DNA of 56,459 nt from Candidatus Woesearchaeota archaeon (GTDB lineage Archaea > Nanobdellota > Nanobdellia > Woesearchaeales > JACPBV01), in assembly GCA_016180135.1 (NCBI GenBank), contig JACPBV010000010.1, positions 1 to 56,459 on the forward strand. The letters run 5' to 3'. The notes below the pieces were generated by a model. It made no database searches, had not been told where the DNA came from, and worked only from the letters and a program-made list of their open reading frames with translations. The position numbers and the translations under genes are program-made. Within the stretch, counting starts at the first letter, position 1. Each line of letters starts with the position of its first letter. Below are positions 34,951-42,753 of this stretch, in pieces.

Positions 34951-36213
34951 TTATGTCCCTTCAAGCCATGTGTGGAGGTATTTTTCCTGCTCGCCTGTCA
35001 GGCTGTCAATCGCTATGCCCATCGCTTCTAGCTGGAGCCTTGCAATAAGCTCGTCTGTTTCGGGCGGAAGGGTATGAACCTTAGGGGAGAGCTTCCCTTT
35101 GTTTTTCACAAGATACTCGCAGGCTAACGCCTGGTTGCAGAAAGACATTGACATGATGGCTGAGGGATGGCCTTCTGCTGCCGCAAGATTGATCAGGCGG
35201 CCTTCTCCGAGGATAAATACTTTTTTTCCATCTTTGAGGGTGAATTCGTCCATGAAGGGGCGTATCTTCCTTTCTTTTGCCGCTTTCCGGAGGCCGTTGA
35301 TGTTTATTTCTGCATCAAAGTGGCCTGCGTTTGCCAGAATCGCGCCATCTTTCATAAGCTCAATGTGGGCGAGGTCAATGACATTCTTGTTTCCGGTGAC
35401 TGTGATAAAGACATCGCCTATTTTAGAGGCTTCTTTGATCGGCATGAGCCTAAACCCATCCATTGCCGCCTGAAGGGCCTTAAACGGGTCTACTTCGGTA
35501 ATAATGACATTTGAGGACATGCCTTTGGCACGGAGAGCAACTCCTTTTCCGCATTCTCCATATCCGGAAACTACTACCACTTTTCCGGCGAAAAGGATAT
35601 TGGTGGCCCTCAGGATGCCATCTATCGTCGATTGCCCGGTCCCTATGAAGTTGTCCATCAGGTGCTTTGTCTTTGCCTCATTGACTGCGATGATGGGGTA
35701 TTTCAGGGCGTTGTCTTTTTCCATCGCCTTGAGCCTGATAACTCCTGTTGTTGTCTCCTCTGCGCCGCCCATAATCTTCGGGATGAGCTCTTTGTGCCGG
35801 AGGTGGATTTCTGTGACAAGGTCGCATCCGTCGTCGACAGTGATATCAGGGTTTGCGCTGATGACATTAGTGAGATAGCGGTAATAGTCCTCTTTGGTTT
35901 CGCCTTTATACGCCCAGACGCTGATGCCTTCTTGGGCAAGAGCTGCTGCGATATCATCCTGCGTCGACAGGGGGTTGCAGCCGGTAATTGCCACCCCTGC
36001 GCCGCCAGCGACCAATGTCCTTACCAGGATGCCAGTCTCTTTGGTGACATGGAGGGCAAGGCCGATCCTGATGCCTTTCAGGGGCTTTTCTTTTGAGAAT
36101 CTCTCTTTTACTTTAAGCAATGCGCCCATCTGCTGCTCTGCCCATTCAAGATTTTTAAAACCCTGTTCTGCGAGCTTGATGTCTTTGACTTCGAAGTTTT
36201 TTCCTGTGTCCAT
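34951..36213 (-). CDS. ahcY: S-adenosylhomocysteine hydrolase
   Basis: The 420-aa protein is full length for archaeal AdoHcyase. Visible signatures are the substrate site VDDGCDLVTEIH, EETTTGVIRL, the NAD-binding GYGECGKGVA and NAGHFDAEI. It splits S-adenosylhomocysteine, the by-product of methyltransferases, into adenosine and homocysteine using tightly bound NAD. A TATA element (ATATTTAAATT, about 36236-36246) lies 25 nt upstream, so it is probably leaderless. It is divergent from an Lrp-type regulator with a shared AT-rich dyad between them. Methyl-cycle context in the window: SET, Pcm, and AdoMet decarboxylase. Confidence 0.95.
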   Translation of the reverse strand: MDTGKNFEVKDIKLAEQGFKNLEWAEQQMGALLKVKERFSKEKPLKGIRIGLALHVTKETGILVRTLVAGGAGVAITGCNPLSTQDDIAAALAQEGISVWAYKGETKEDYYRYLTNVISANPDITVDDGCDLVTEIHLRHKELIPKIMGGAEETTTGVIRLKAMEKDNALKYPIIAVNEAKTKHLMDNFIGTGQSTIDGILRATNILFAGKVVVVSGYGECGKGVALRAKGMSSNVIITEVDPFKALQAAMDGFRLMPIKEASKIGDVFITVTGNKNVIDLAHIELMKDGAILANAGHFDAEININGLRKAAKERKIRPFMDEFTLKDGKKVFILGEGRLINLAAAEGHPSAIMSMSFCNQALACEYLVKNKGKLSPKVHTLPPETDELIARLQLEAMGIAIDSLTGEQEKYLHTWLEGT

Positions 36214-36232
36214 AGGCTGCTACAGGTGTTGG

Positions 36233-36262
36233 CCAATTTAAATATTTTTCTTAAAATATTGG
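36233..36262. promoter_or_regulatory. AT-rich dyad between ahcY and the Lrp-type gene
   Basis: CCAAT (36233-36237) and ATTGG (36258-36262) bracket an AT-rich imperfect palindrome that overlaps the ahcY TATA box. It is a plausible Lrp-family operator. The Lrp gene has its own TATA box (TTTATATATAA, about 36311). Confidence 0.45.
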
Positions 36263-36351
36263 TTGATTTGTCTGTAAAATTCTAGAAAAGATGGACAAAT
36301 AACGAAAAGTTTATATATAACCTGGACATTAACCATTAAAATTGTGGGAGC

Positions 36352-36777
36352 ATGGGACTTGATACCAAAGACTTTGCAATCCTCGGCGCGCTCAGGCTCG
36401 ATGCCAGGATGCCCATCAGGGATATCGCAAAGAAAACAGGGCTGCGGCCGAGCACGGTGCATCAGCGGCTGGTAAAGCTCAAAAGCGAAAAGGTCATTGA
36501 AGCTTTTACCATCAAGGCCAACAATGCTGCGGTCGGCGAGGGATTTATTGTCTTTATGCTGATCAAGACAAAGCCACAGGCTGTTGTGAATTCCATAATC
36601 CATAATGAGCATGTGAAGGAAGTCTTTGGGGTGACCGGAGAATACGATGTCCTGGTAAAGATGAAATTTTCCGATGTTGCAGCATTCAATGATTTTTTGC
36701 TCAAGTTCAGAAAGCATGAGAACGTCGAAGCGACGCTGACGATGGTTGCGACTGCAAGCATCAAGGAGGAGATCTAG
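36352..36777 (+). CDS. Lrp/AsnC family transcriptional regulator
   Basis: The 141-aa protein has an N-terminal winged helix-turn-helix (DFAILGALRLDARMPIRDIA, then TGLRPSTVHQRLVKL) and a C-terminal RAM-type ligand and oligomerisation domain (GVTGEYDVLVKMKF). It is the standard size and order of archaeal Lrp/AsnC proteins, which bind promoters as dimers or octamers and respond to amino acids or related metabolites. It is divergent from ahcY; regulating ahcY and itself is inferred from the shared dyad. The GEYD loop of the ligand site is intact. Confidence 0.93.
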   Translation: MGLDTKDFAILGALRLDARMPIRDIAKKTGLRPSTVHQRLVKLKSEKVIEAFTIKANNAAVGEGFIVFMLIKTKPQAVVNSIIHNEHVKEVFGVTGEYDVLVKMKFSDVAAFNDFLLKFRKHENVEATLTMVATASIKEEI

Positions 36778-36982
36778 GTCCGGGACAGGAAAGAAACCTG
36801 CCGGAATAAGCCTGCTGCGGTTTGGGCTCGGGGTAGGGAAGAACCCTTAGCGGACTTCAGCCTGCTGCAGTTTAGTCCTGGCCTTTACACAAACAAAAAA
36901 AGCAACAATCCTATTCTTGTGGAATCGGGATGACCAATACCTACCCCCAAATTGCGTGTTCTTCATCCCGATTTCTTTTTTT
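36778..36982 (+). other. Structured non-coding stretch with terminator-like hairpin
   Basis: Downstream of the Lrp-type gene, GTCCG (36778-36782) is complementary to CGGAC (36851-36855), enclosing smaller hairpins. A second stem, AATCGGGATGA (36923-36933) with TCATCCCGATT (36963-36973), is followed by T7 (36977-36983). This may be the terminator region or a small structured RNA. No gene is supported in 36778-37112. Confidence 0.35.
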
Positions 36983-37112
36983 CTATCGGGGCTGATGCGG
37001 GCGTTAGAAATTTCTTTTAGGGGCGAGTTCTTCAGAGCATTGGCTGGACACTATCCTCCTGAGGCACAGAGGACTGGCAAGGTTTTCGTATCGATAAGCG
37101 CAAATACTGCGA

Positions 37113-37436
37113 TTATTTCTCTTTCTGGTGTTTTAGCAGGAGTGAGAGGCTGTTCCTGTATTCTGCAATGGTCTCATCCGATCTTAATCCTGCGCCAGCC
37201 AGCATACTCATCGCTTCATTTACCGTCAGTCCGGCAATTTCTGCTGCTTTGTCAGTTGCTATCTGCCCCTGCCTAAATAATTCAATGGCACGCAGTTCCC
37301 TCAGCCTTTTTCTTCCCAACACAATCAGGTCACGGGCTGCGCTTGATTTATCTTTTCCTTCTTCCCTTGCAGTCTCCTCAACCAGCCTTAAGACTTCAAA
37401 AGGGAGCCTCACGCCAAGAAATCTTTGTTCAACCAT
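37113..37436 (-). CDS. Antitoxin-like protein (RHH plus UPF0175-type helical domain)
   Basis: The 107-aa protein has an N-terminal RHH-like segment (FLGVRLPFEVLRLVEETA) with a Ser-Ser-Ala helix 2 (KSSAARDLIVLG). A C-terminal part resembles UPF0175 antitoxins (ELFRQGQIATDKAAEIAG, then ETIAEYR). It overlaps the upstream PIN-like gene by 8 nt on the same strand. The pair is a toxin-antitoxin module with the toxin gene first, the reverse of the common VapBC order. It would neutralise the PIN protein and repress the operon. Confidence 0.75.
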   Translation of the reverse strand: MVEQRFLGVRLPFEVLRLVEETAREEGKDKSSAARDLIVLGRKRLRELRAIELFRQGQIATDKAAEIAGLTVNEAMSMLAGAGLRSDETIAEYRNSLSLLLKHQKEK

Positions 37437-37932
37437 GGGAAATCTCCTCCTTCGCTTCTTCTATAAGATACTCCTCGAACCATCCTTCTTCCCTCAACAC
37501 CTCAATCGCCTCAATCGCTTTTCCTTTGGCAATCTTTTTCATCTTGCACAACCCGGTTATGATAGAGATGCTTCCGATGAGGGGAATATTGTTAATCCGC
37601 GCAACTTTTCTTCCCTGGCGGTTATCGGTGGCTAATGCATCTGTTTTTGCCTCCAAGGCGAAAACTACGGCGGCTGCTTCGCCTTTACCCATACTAAAAT
37701 CCATCATAATCTTTTCCACCATAAATTTATTTCTTGGGATCACCAATGAAAACTTTTTGTTGTTTTTTAGCCTTTCGAGGAGAAAAGCATCTTCCGCCCC
37801 ATGCGCTTTTCCCTCTGCCACCTCATTGTAAACCTCTTCCGGGATTGCCACATCAAAGGAATCCATAGCTATTTCCAAAATACCTGCTTTGGCAAGCAAG
37901 ATGATCGTGCAAGCGTCAGCAACCATTTTCAT
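37429..37932 (-). CDS. PIN-like toxin (DUF3368-type nuclease), 167 aa
   Basis: The PIN fold is suggested by the acidic residues in the expected order: an N-terminal Asp in MVADACTIILLAKAG, Glu in IPEEVYNEV, Glu in GKGEAAAVVFA and Asp in LATDNRQGRKVA. The GKGEAxxxxLA...DDRxGR-like pattern is typical of DUF3368 proteins, which are paired with UPF0175 antitoxins. It likely cleaves RNA when free. ATG 37932 or 37926 could be the start. It is upstream of and overlapping its antitoxin by 8 nt. Confidence 0.8.
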   Translation of the reverse strand: MKMVADACTIILLAKAGILEIAMDSFDVAIPEEVYNEVAEGKAHGAEDAFLLERLKNNKKFSLVIPRNKFMVEKIMMDFSMGKGEAAAVVFALEAKTDALATDNRQGRKVARINNIPLIGSISIITGLCKMKKIAKGKAIEAIEVLREEGWFEEYLIEEAKEEISHG

Positions 37933-38023
37933 TTAACATAGTAAAACATTGTTAAATATAAATGTTTTGGTTTTTTGAGAAGAAAAACTTACCTTCATGC
38001 GCAACCTGCATATCCTGCTTTCT

Positions 38024-38923
38024 TCAGAAATTCCTCATCCGCACAAATTCCTGGTATCGGGACTCAATGTCCTTGTGGGTGAGCTTCTTCAGCCGTTCGA
38101 GGGAGAAATCTTCTGCGTTGAATGAGGCGAGGACGCTTGCGTAGATCATGGCTTTCCTGATGGTTTCCTGGCTGCGGCTTTTGGCTTTTGCAAGCCAGCC
38201 GATCAGCGCGCCACCGAATGTGTCTCCGCAGCCGGTCGGGTCTTTTATTTCCTCTAACGGATAGCCGGGAGCATTGAAGTGGCTGTCTTTGGTGAACAGC
38301 AGGGCGCCATGCTCGCCTTTCTTGATGATCGCTGCGTATGGGCCAAGGGCGAGGACTTCTTTTGCCGCCTTCACCAGATTAGGGGTGGCAAACATCTGCC
38401 TTGCCTCACCGTCGTTGAGGAGGACGATGCTGGCTTTTTTCATCACTTTCAAAAGGGCTTCCCGCTTATGCTGAATCCAGAAATTCATCGTATCCAGTAT
38501 GACCGTTCCCGGGGCTTTCATCTTTTCAAGGACTCCGAGCTGAATCTCAGGGTCGGTGTTTGCGAGAAAGATATAGCCTGCATCCCTGAACGGTTCTGGA
38601 ATCTCAGGAACAAACTCTGCGAGGGAGTTGAGCTCCGTCTTCAGGGTCTTCGCTTCGTTCATGTCAAATTCATAGAAGCCTTCCCAGCGGAATGTCTTCC
38701 CTTCAACCTTCACGCCGCTCAGGTCAATGCCTCTCTGCTCAAGTGCGCGCTTATGGGGCGCCGGAAAATCTTTTCCGACGATAGAAATGATGCCCGGCTT
38801 TGCGAAAAAAGAAGCAGCGTAGGCTGCAAATGCAGCGCTGCCCCCAAGGATATCGTTTTGTTTTCCGAAGGGAGTTTCTATGGTGTCAAGAGCAAGGGTT
38901 CCAAGAATTATGACTTCAGGCAT
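38024..38923 (-). CDS. PfkB/ribokinase family sugar or nucleoside kinase
   Basis: The 299-aa protein has an N-terminal LGTLALDTIETPFG, the LGGSAAFAAYA glycine motif and the C-terminal anion-hole signature DPTGCGDTFGGAL with catalytic Asp. It phosphorylates a sugar or nucleoside hydroxyl with ATP; the substrate is not readable from sequence. Nucleoside (adenosine) kinase would fit a salvage role with the nearby ahcY, but this is inference. It lies 14 nt downstream of a small helical protein gene and is probably co-transcribed with it. Confidence 0.9.
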   Translation of the reverse strand: MPEVIILGTLALDTIETPFGKQNDILGGSAAFAAYAASFFAKPGIISIVGKDFPAPHKRALEQRGIDLSGVKVEGKTFRWEGFYEFDMNEAKTLKTELNSLAEFVPEIPEPFRDAGYIFLANTDPEIQLGVLEKMKAPGTVILDTMNFWIQHKREALLKVMKKASIVLLNDGEARQMFATPNLVKAAKEVLALGPYAAIIKKGEHGALLFTKDSHFNAPGYPLEEIKDPTGCGDTFGGALIGWLAKAKSRSQETIRKAMIYASVLASFNAEDFSLERLKKLTHKDIESRYQEFVRMRNF

Positions 38924-38937
38924 ATTGACCCATCATG

Positions 38938-39201
38938 CTACCTGATGATGTCCTCAATAGGCTTTTTTTCCTTCGGCTGCTGCTGCGATGAAGCGATCTT
39001 TTTTGCTTCCTGCTCAAGGTCAATCCCAAGGTCTTTCAGCCCTTTGATGTGCATCTGCATGAGCTGCTCGACGATCTGAAGGATCCTCAGCATCTCAGAG
39101 CGCTCTTTTGCCAGCGTCGCAAGCGAGCCTTTATGGAAGCCAATCTGCTCTTCTCTGCCTGCATTAGGCGCCTGTTCCGGTGATTGCTGTTTTTTTGCCA
39201 T
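38938..39201 (-). CDS. Small helical protein, 87 aa, upstream of the PfkB kinase
   Basis: I do not recognise the family. The N-terminus is polar (Gln/Pro-rich), then a long predicted helix or coiled coil spans SLATLAKERSEMLRILQIVEQLM and DLGIDLEQEAKK, ending in a Gln/Lys tail. ATG 39201 has a Shine-Dalgarno (AAGGTTGAT) just upstream; ATG 39222 in frame gives 94 aa. TATA-like TTTTTAAAC at about 39243 fits either. It may be a helix-mediated partner of the kinase. Confidence 0.6.
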   Translation of the reverse strand: MAKKQQSPEQAPNAGREEQIGFHKGSLATLAKERSEMLRILQIVEQLMQMHIKGLKDLGIDLEQEAKKIASSQQQPKEKKPIEDIIR

Positions 39202-39284
39202 CTTATCAACCTTCCTTCCCATCAGATGATATTGGCTCTTGTTTAAAAATCTATTTGTTTAAAGCACGAATAAAGTGGCAATAT

Positions 39285-39446
39285 AAAATCCCAACAACCA
39301 AGGGCTCGACGGTCAAATTCACGAAAAAATCCTAAAGGATTTTTTGTGCCTCGTTCACTATGTTCAGGGGTTTCTAAGAAAAATTTGCCCTGCTCGGGGA
39401 CTCCGACGGAGCCAACCCTCCCCCTCGCCGATGTTGTTGGGATTTT
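39285..39446 (+). repeat. Palindromic repeat element R1, copy 2
   Basis: Perfect 14-bp inverted ends (AAAATCCCAACAAC at 39285-39298; complement at 39433-39446) enclose the R1 core. The core has GGGCTCGACGGTC, the AAAAAATCC/GGATTTTTT hairpin and CCCTCCCCCTCGCCGATG. It lacks the 65-nt module of copy 1. It lies between two minus-strand genes. Confidence 0.75.
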
Positions 39447-39487
39447 CGATGGAAGTGCAGATTAATTTTTCTTGGACGGAACTTAAT

Positions 39488-40804
39488 TCACTCGTTCAAA
39501 GATTTCTCCCGGGAATTCCTATCAATGAACTCCAAAATATCTGCAAAGACTTTTTCTTTTACCGGGCTGTCGAGAAGAACATGGCTGCCTTCTTCATACC
39601 TGATGATCGTTTTGTCCTGAGAGCTGAGCTTTGCGTAGATGAAATCTGCGCTCTGGGGCTTTACCCTTGCATCCTGCAGTGACTGGAGGATCAACGCAGG
39701 GATGGTGATGGTTTGCAGCAGTCCCTTCACTTCTTCGACGGAAGCAGCCATCTGGGCAACTGCCCCTGTGGGAAACTCATGGGAATAATACGGCAGTTCT
39801 GCATCCGTCAGATTGCGCATTGTCCTGGGGAAGAGGTATCGGTAATATTTTGCCTTGGATATGCGGGAGTCCTGGAAAAATATCGGGGCGCTTATTGTGA
39901 TGATGCTGTCTATTCGGCCATTGCTTTCAATCCGGCCATTACTCCCAATCCGGCCATTGCTTTCAATCTGGCTATTACTTTCAAATTGGCTATCTTTCTC
40001 AATCTGGCCATTTCTTCCAACCTGGCCATTACTTTTAGATCGGCTGTCATCTTTAAATTGACCGTCACTTCCAATTTGGCTAAGCGCTGCTTCTTTTAAG
40101 GCGATAATCGCACCATAGGAGACGCCAACAAGGCTTATCTTTTTGCACACTAGGGGGAGGGATTTCATCGCAATCCTGATGCTGCCATACCAATCTTCTT
40201 TTGCTGATTCGCTGAATTCTTCATTAGATGTCCCGTGGCCGGCAAGGCGGATGCCATAGGCGTTGATATGCCTGGAAAAGAGGAACTGGCCAAGCTCGAG
40301 GACTTCATGGGGGGAAGCTCCGAAGCCGTGGATCAGGACGGCGCAGTTGGTGTTGTTTGCATCGAGCAAGAGGAATGGCTGGTTTTCGGCGGAAACGTTC
40401 TTTGCCTCAGCGACGGCTTTATCATAGCTGAAGAATTCCTGGGCAAGAAAGAGCTTCAGGTCAGCGCTTTCCGGATTGTCTTTTACTTTCTGCTGGAGGT
40501 CGGCGATGGAAAGCCTGATCTCGGCAATCTCTTTGGTGACAAAGAGATTTTCCTTAATGCCTCTGGAACAGCCGGCAATGAGCATTGCAGTGAGGAGAAC
40601 GACGAGGAGAACTATAATGGGGACTCTGGTGGGGATCCTAAGGGGAACTCTAAAGGGAACTCTAGAGGGAACTCTAGAGGGAACTCTAGAGGGAGCTCTA
40701 AAGGGAGCTCTAATGGGCTCTCTAAGGGGAATAATCCTTGGGGCATTTGGACTAACAATATGGGCTTTGGCCAATCTTTCCGGCTTTTCTCTGTCGTGCT
40801 TCAT
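39488..40804 (-). CDS. Alpha/beta hydrolase with lipobox-like N-terminus and repeat insertion
   Basis: The frame is open to 41017, but ATG 40804 has a TATA box (CATATAAAA, about 40840) 25-30 nt upstream, giving 438 aa. Residues ~30-60 are an Arg/Pro/Ser repeat (RVPS units). A hydrophobic helix ending LIAGC (Cys ~79) follows, resembling a lipoprotein signal. The hydrolase core shows the oxyanion motif HGFGASPHE, nucleophile elbow GVSYG and C-terminal GSHVLLD with the catalytic His. The LQDARVKP segment supplies the acid. Immediately after the nucleophile helix there are about 60 residues of degenerate hexapeptide repeats (SNGRIE, SNGRIG, SNSQIE). It is probably a cell-surface esterase or lipase; substrate unknown. 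Confidence 0.75.
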   Translation of the reverse strand: MKHDREKPERLAKAHIVSPNAPRIIPLREPIRAPFRAPSRVPSRVPSRVPFRVPLRIPTRVPIIVLLVVLLTAMLIAGCSRGIKENLFVTKEIAEIRLSIADLQQKVKDNPESADLKLFLAQEFFSYDKAVAEAKNVSAENQPFLLLDANNTNCAVLIHGFGASPHEVLELGQFLFSRHINAYGIRLAGHGTSNEEFSESAKEDWYGSIRIAMKSLPLVCKKISLVGVSYGAIIALKEAALSQIGSDGQFKDDSRSKSNGQVGRNGQIEKDSQFESNSQIESNGRIGSNGRIESNGRIDSIITISAPIFFQDSRISKAKYYRYLFPRTMRNLTDAELPYYSHEFPTGAVAQMAASVEEVKGLLQTITIPALILQSLQDARVKPQSADFIYAKLSSQDKTIIRYEEGSHVLLDSPVKEKVFADILEFIDRNSREKSLNE

Positions 40805-41016
40805 TACAGCATTTTTGGCATTTGGTTTTATATGCTTTTCTCTCTTGGGGGCGTTTGGTGCTGCGGGGATTAAGGTATTTAACTCAAAAATGGAAAGGAC
40901 ATGACTTTGGGAAAGTGTCTTAAGTCTTTGGCTCACTTCCACTTGCCCACTCCGGAGTATCAACAAAAGTTTTTTATAGTGGCGGTGGGTAAGATGATGA
41001 AGAAAGGGTGATACCA

Positions 41017-41304
41017 TTGGTAGATTACCTCGAAGGAATATTAAAAATTGGGAATCTCTTCCTGGCTGTCGTTGCCGGATATCTCGCTATCAGCTTGTTT
41101 TCCCTCTCAAAATCGAAATCCAGGCTTAAGCCATGGAGTTTTCTCATTTTTGGGCTTGTGCTCTTTGCCATCCAGATGATCCTGGGGTTCCTGAGGGCAT
41201 TTGAGATATACACCTCGCCTTATCTGACTCACATTGTGCCGACGGCAATCCTTGGGCTGCTTATCACCGCTTTGTTTTTACAAATCAATCTTGGGGGGGA
41301 CTAA
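41017..41304 (+). CDS. Small three-helix membrane protein, pilin operon (paralogue A)
   Basis: The 95-aa product has three hydrophobic segments (IGNLFLAVVAGYLAISLF, FLIFGLVLFAIQMILGFL, HIVPTAILGLLITALFL) and a basic loop with RLKPWSFLIFG. The TTG at 41017 has GGGTGAT upstream at good spacing; GTG 41008 is the alternative, and a TATA-like TTTTTTATAG lies at 40970. It is homologous to the next gene (shared K-x-x-LKPW...FG core). The operon ends with a pilin-like protein, so a membrane role in pilus or surface assembly is possible. Confidence 0.6.
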   Translation: MVDYLEGILKIGNLFLAVVAGYLAISLFSLSKSKSRLKPWSFLIFGLVLFAIQMILGFLRAFEIYTSPYLTHIVPTAILGLLITALFLQINLGGD

Positions 41305-41305
41305 G

Positions 41306-41605
41306 ATGGCTGCGCTGGGATACTGCCTGGGGAGAGTCGCCCCTTTCTATAACCTCGTCCTTGTAGCTATCGTGATAGTCCTTTTCCTGAAACTGTTCAC
41401 GCTGAAAAACAAACATATTTTCCTTAAGCCCTGGAGGGTGCTCTTTTTCGGGGTCATGGTGTATGTGGCAGAAGAAATCATAACTGTGCTGGAGGGAGCT
41501 AACCTCATAGCAGTGTCAAAGCTGCTCTTTCCCCTGCTTGAGATGATTATCATCTCGCTCTTTATCTATATGCTGCTGCTGCAGAAGGAGCATGTGAAAA
41601 AATGA
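41306..41605 (+). CDS. Small three-helix membrane protein, pilin operon (paralogue B)
   Basis: The 99-aa product has the same layout as the preceding gene: helix LVLVAIVIVLFLKLF, basic loop with FLKPWRVLFFG, then two more helices (LLEMIIISLFIYMLLLQ). It starts 1 nt after the previous stop and overlaps the next start by 4 nt (ATGA). The pair is a tandem duplication. The family is unrecognised, but the context is a pilin-like operon. Confidence 0.65.
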   Translation: MAALGYCLGRVAPFYNLVLVAIVIVLFLKLFTLKNKHIFLKPWRVLFFGVMVYVAEEIITVLEGANLIAVSKLLFPLLEMIIISLFIYMLLLQKEHVKK

Positions 41606-41919
41606 AAGCTGCTGAAAGGCTATCGGACTGGAATCTTTTTTCCGGAAAAGGATTTTTCAGGGGGAAGAAGGCGTTAAGCCCGCTTGTCGCAACACTCATC
41701 CTAGTGGTGTTTGCCCTGGCGATCGGGACGGTGACGATGAACTGGGGGAAAGCTTATGTAGAGTCCATCCAGCCGGAATCAGAAGGAAAAGGAAAATTAA
41801 TCGTGATCGATCCTGAACAAATCAATTCCCCCCTCAAACAGCTGCAGGTGGATTTTCTCCAGGGAAAAATCAATGAAGAGCAGTATCTTGAGCGGCAAAA
41901 ACAGTTTATTGCCCGTTGA
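41602..41919 (+). CDS. Pilin-like (class III signal) protein with SHOCT-like tail
   Basis: The 105-aa product has a basic N-terminus followed by KKALSPLVATLILVVFALAIG, the class III (type IV pilin) signal and hydrophobic helix of archaeal pilins, with the processing site expected just before ALSPL. The tail, LKQLQVDFLQGKINEEQYLERQ, resembles a SHOCT oligomerisation motif (LxxLxxxGxIxxEEYxxxK). Such a combination suggests a minor pilin or membrane regulator rather than a major fibre subunit. It is translationally coupled to paralogue B. It overlaps the convergent UPF0147 gene by 14 nt. Confidence 0.7.
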   Translation: MKAAERLSDWNLFSGKGFFRGKKALSPLVATLILVVFALAIGTVTMNWGKAYVESIQPESEGKGKLIVIDPEQINSPLKQLQVDFLQGKINEEQYLERQKQFIAR

Positions 41920-42175
41920 TCTTCTCAAGCTGAGAAACAATATTCCAGATCTGCGTTCTTGTGATCTGGTCTAAATGAGGATTATTGGCGATATCGTCAA
42001 ATTCTGCCAAAGCTTTGTTGACCCTCACCGCAACCTCCCTTTCTTCCTTAAGGAATGACGAGACCATCTGAAGCCTGGTCTTGAGGTTCTTTGGCATCGA
42101 AACATCGCATTCCATCTCTTTCAATGAGGAAATCGCTTCTGTCAGCACCGGGTCATCAGCAATCAAAGGCTCCAT
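41906..42175 (-). CDS. UPF0147 family protein
   Basis: The 89-aa helical protein with DVSMPKNLKTRLQMVSSFL and EFDDIANNPHLDQITRTQIW (cited by its NNPHLDQITRTQIW core) is a clear match to archaeal UPF0147, a conserved family of unknown function. It is usually encoded near translation or chaperone genes. Here it lies about 100 nt downstream of prefoldin beta on the same strand. Confidence 0.9.
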   Translation of the reverse strand: MEPLIADDPVLTEAISSLKEMECDVSMPKNLKTRLQMVSSFLKEEREVAVRVNKALAEFDDIANNPHLDQITRTQIWNIVSQLEKINGQ

Positions 42176-42275
42176 TTTTTTTCACATCATTCAGCAAGAG
42201 TTTCTCTTTTCAAATCAATCGATAATATCTACGCTCCCCACATCACTCAAAAAGACTGATACTCTTAATGCCAGC

Positions 42276-42605
42276 TCAATCAGATTTTATCTCTTTCAGG
42301 ACTTCTTCACGCATCTTCTTCGCTTTTTCCTTGATGGAATCTTCCTGTTTTTCCATCGACTTTATGCGGATGCTGAGAATCTCTTTTTTCTGCTGAAGCT
42401 CTCTGGCCAAGTCATCTTTGGAGGCCATCACCATAATATTGCCGATAATCTTGTAGGCTTCCTGGCCTTTTTCCAGCTCTTTCAACGCTGATTCTGCCTC
42501 AAGCATCTGCGCCTGAAACTGCTGCTTCTGCACCAGCATGCTCTGGATGCCCTGCTCTGCAAGCTGAAGCTGCTGGATCCTCTTTTCTGTTTCTTCTTTG
42601 CTCAT
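42276..42605 (-). CDS. pfdB: Prefoldin subunit beta
   Basis: The 109-aa protein has two long coiled-coil helices around a short beta segment with VYKIIGNIMV-like AYKIIGNIMVMAS, typical of prefoldin beta. Four beta and two alpha subunits form the jellyfish-shaped chaperone that hands unfolded proteins to the thermosome. It starts 1 nt after the rpoP stop in the order L37Ae-RpoP-PfdB, a common archaeal arrangement. Confidence 0.93.
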   Translation of the reverse strand: MSKEETEKRIQQLQLAEQGIQSMLVQKQQFQAQMLEAESALKELEKGQEAYKIIGNIMVMASKDDLARELQQKKEILSIRIKSMEKQEDSIKEKAKKMREEVLKEIKSD

Positions 42606-42606
42606 G

Positions 42607-42747
42607 CTAGCGGGCTTTTATCTTTGTCAGCTGGCCTCTCGGCTTAAAGAGAATTTTGGAACCGCAGTATGGGCAGCGCACTTTCTTCTTGAGATATTCC
42701 GGGCCAACACGCTTGTTGCAGTCAAAACAACGGTATTCTACCATCAT
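42607..42747 (-). CDS. rpoP: RNA polymerase subunit P (RpoP/Rpb12)
   Basis: The 45-46 aa zinc ribbon has CFDC and CPYC pairs, a basic helix and the conserved end CGSKILFKPR. This is the archaeal/eukaryotic Rpb12 homologue that links assembly subunits of RNA polymerase. The start is ATG 42747 or 42744. It sits 6 nt after L37Ae and 1 nt before prefoldin beta. It is too short for many gene finders. Confidence 0.93.
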   Translation of the reverse strand: MMVEYRCFDCNKRVGPEYLKKKVRCPYCGSKILFKPRGQLTKIKAR

Positions 42748-42753
42748 GCACCT

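Noticed and set aside
36917..37276. 119-aa plus-strand ORF across the hairpin and antitoxin region
   Set aside because: It overlaps the antitoxin gene antisense and the hairpin; composition is not protein-like.
40235..40873. 212-aa plus-strand ORF with Gly/Asn/Ser repeats
   Set aside because: It is antisense to the alpha/beta hydrolase; its repeats mirror the RVPS-coding repeats.
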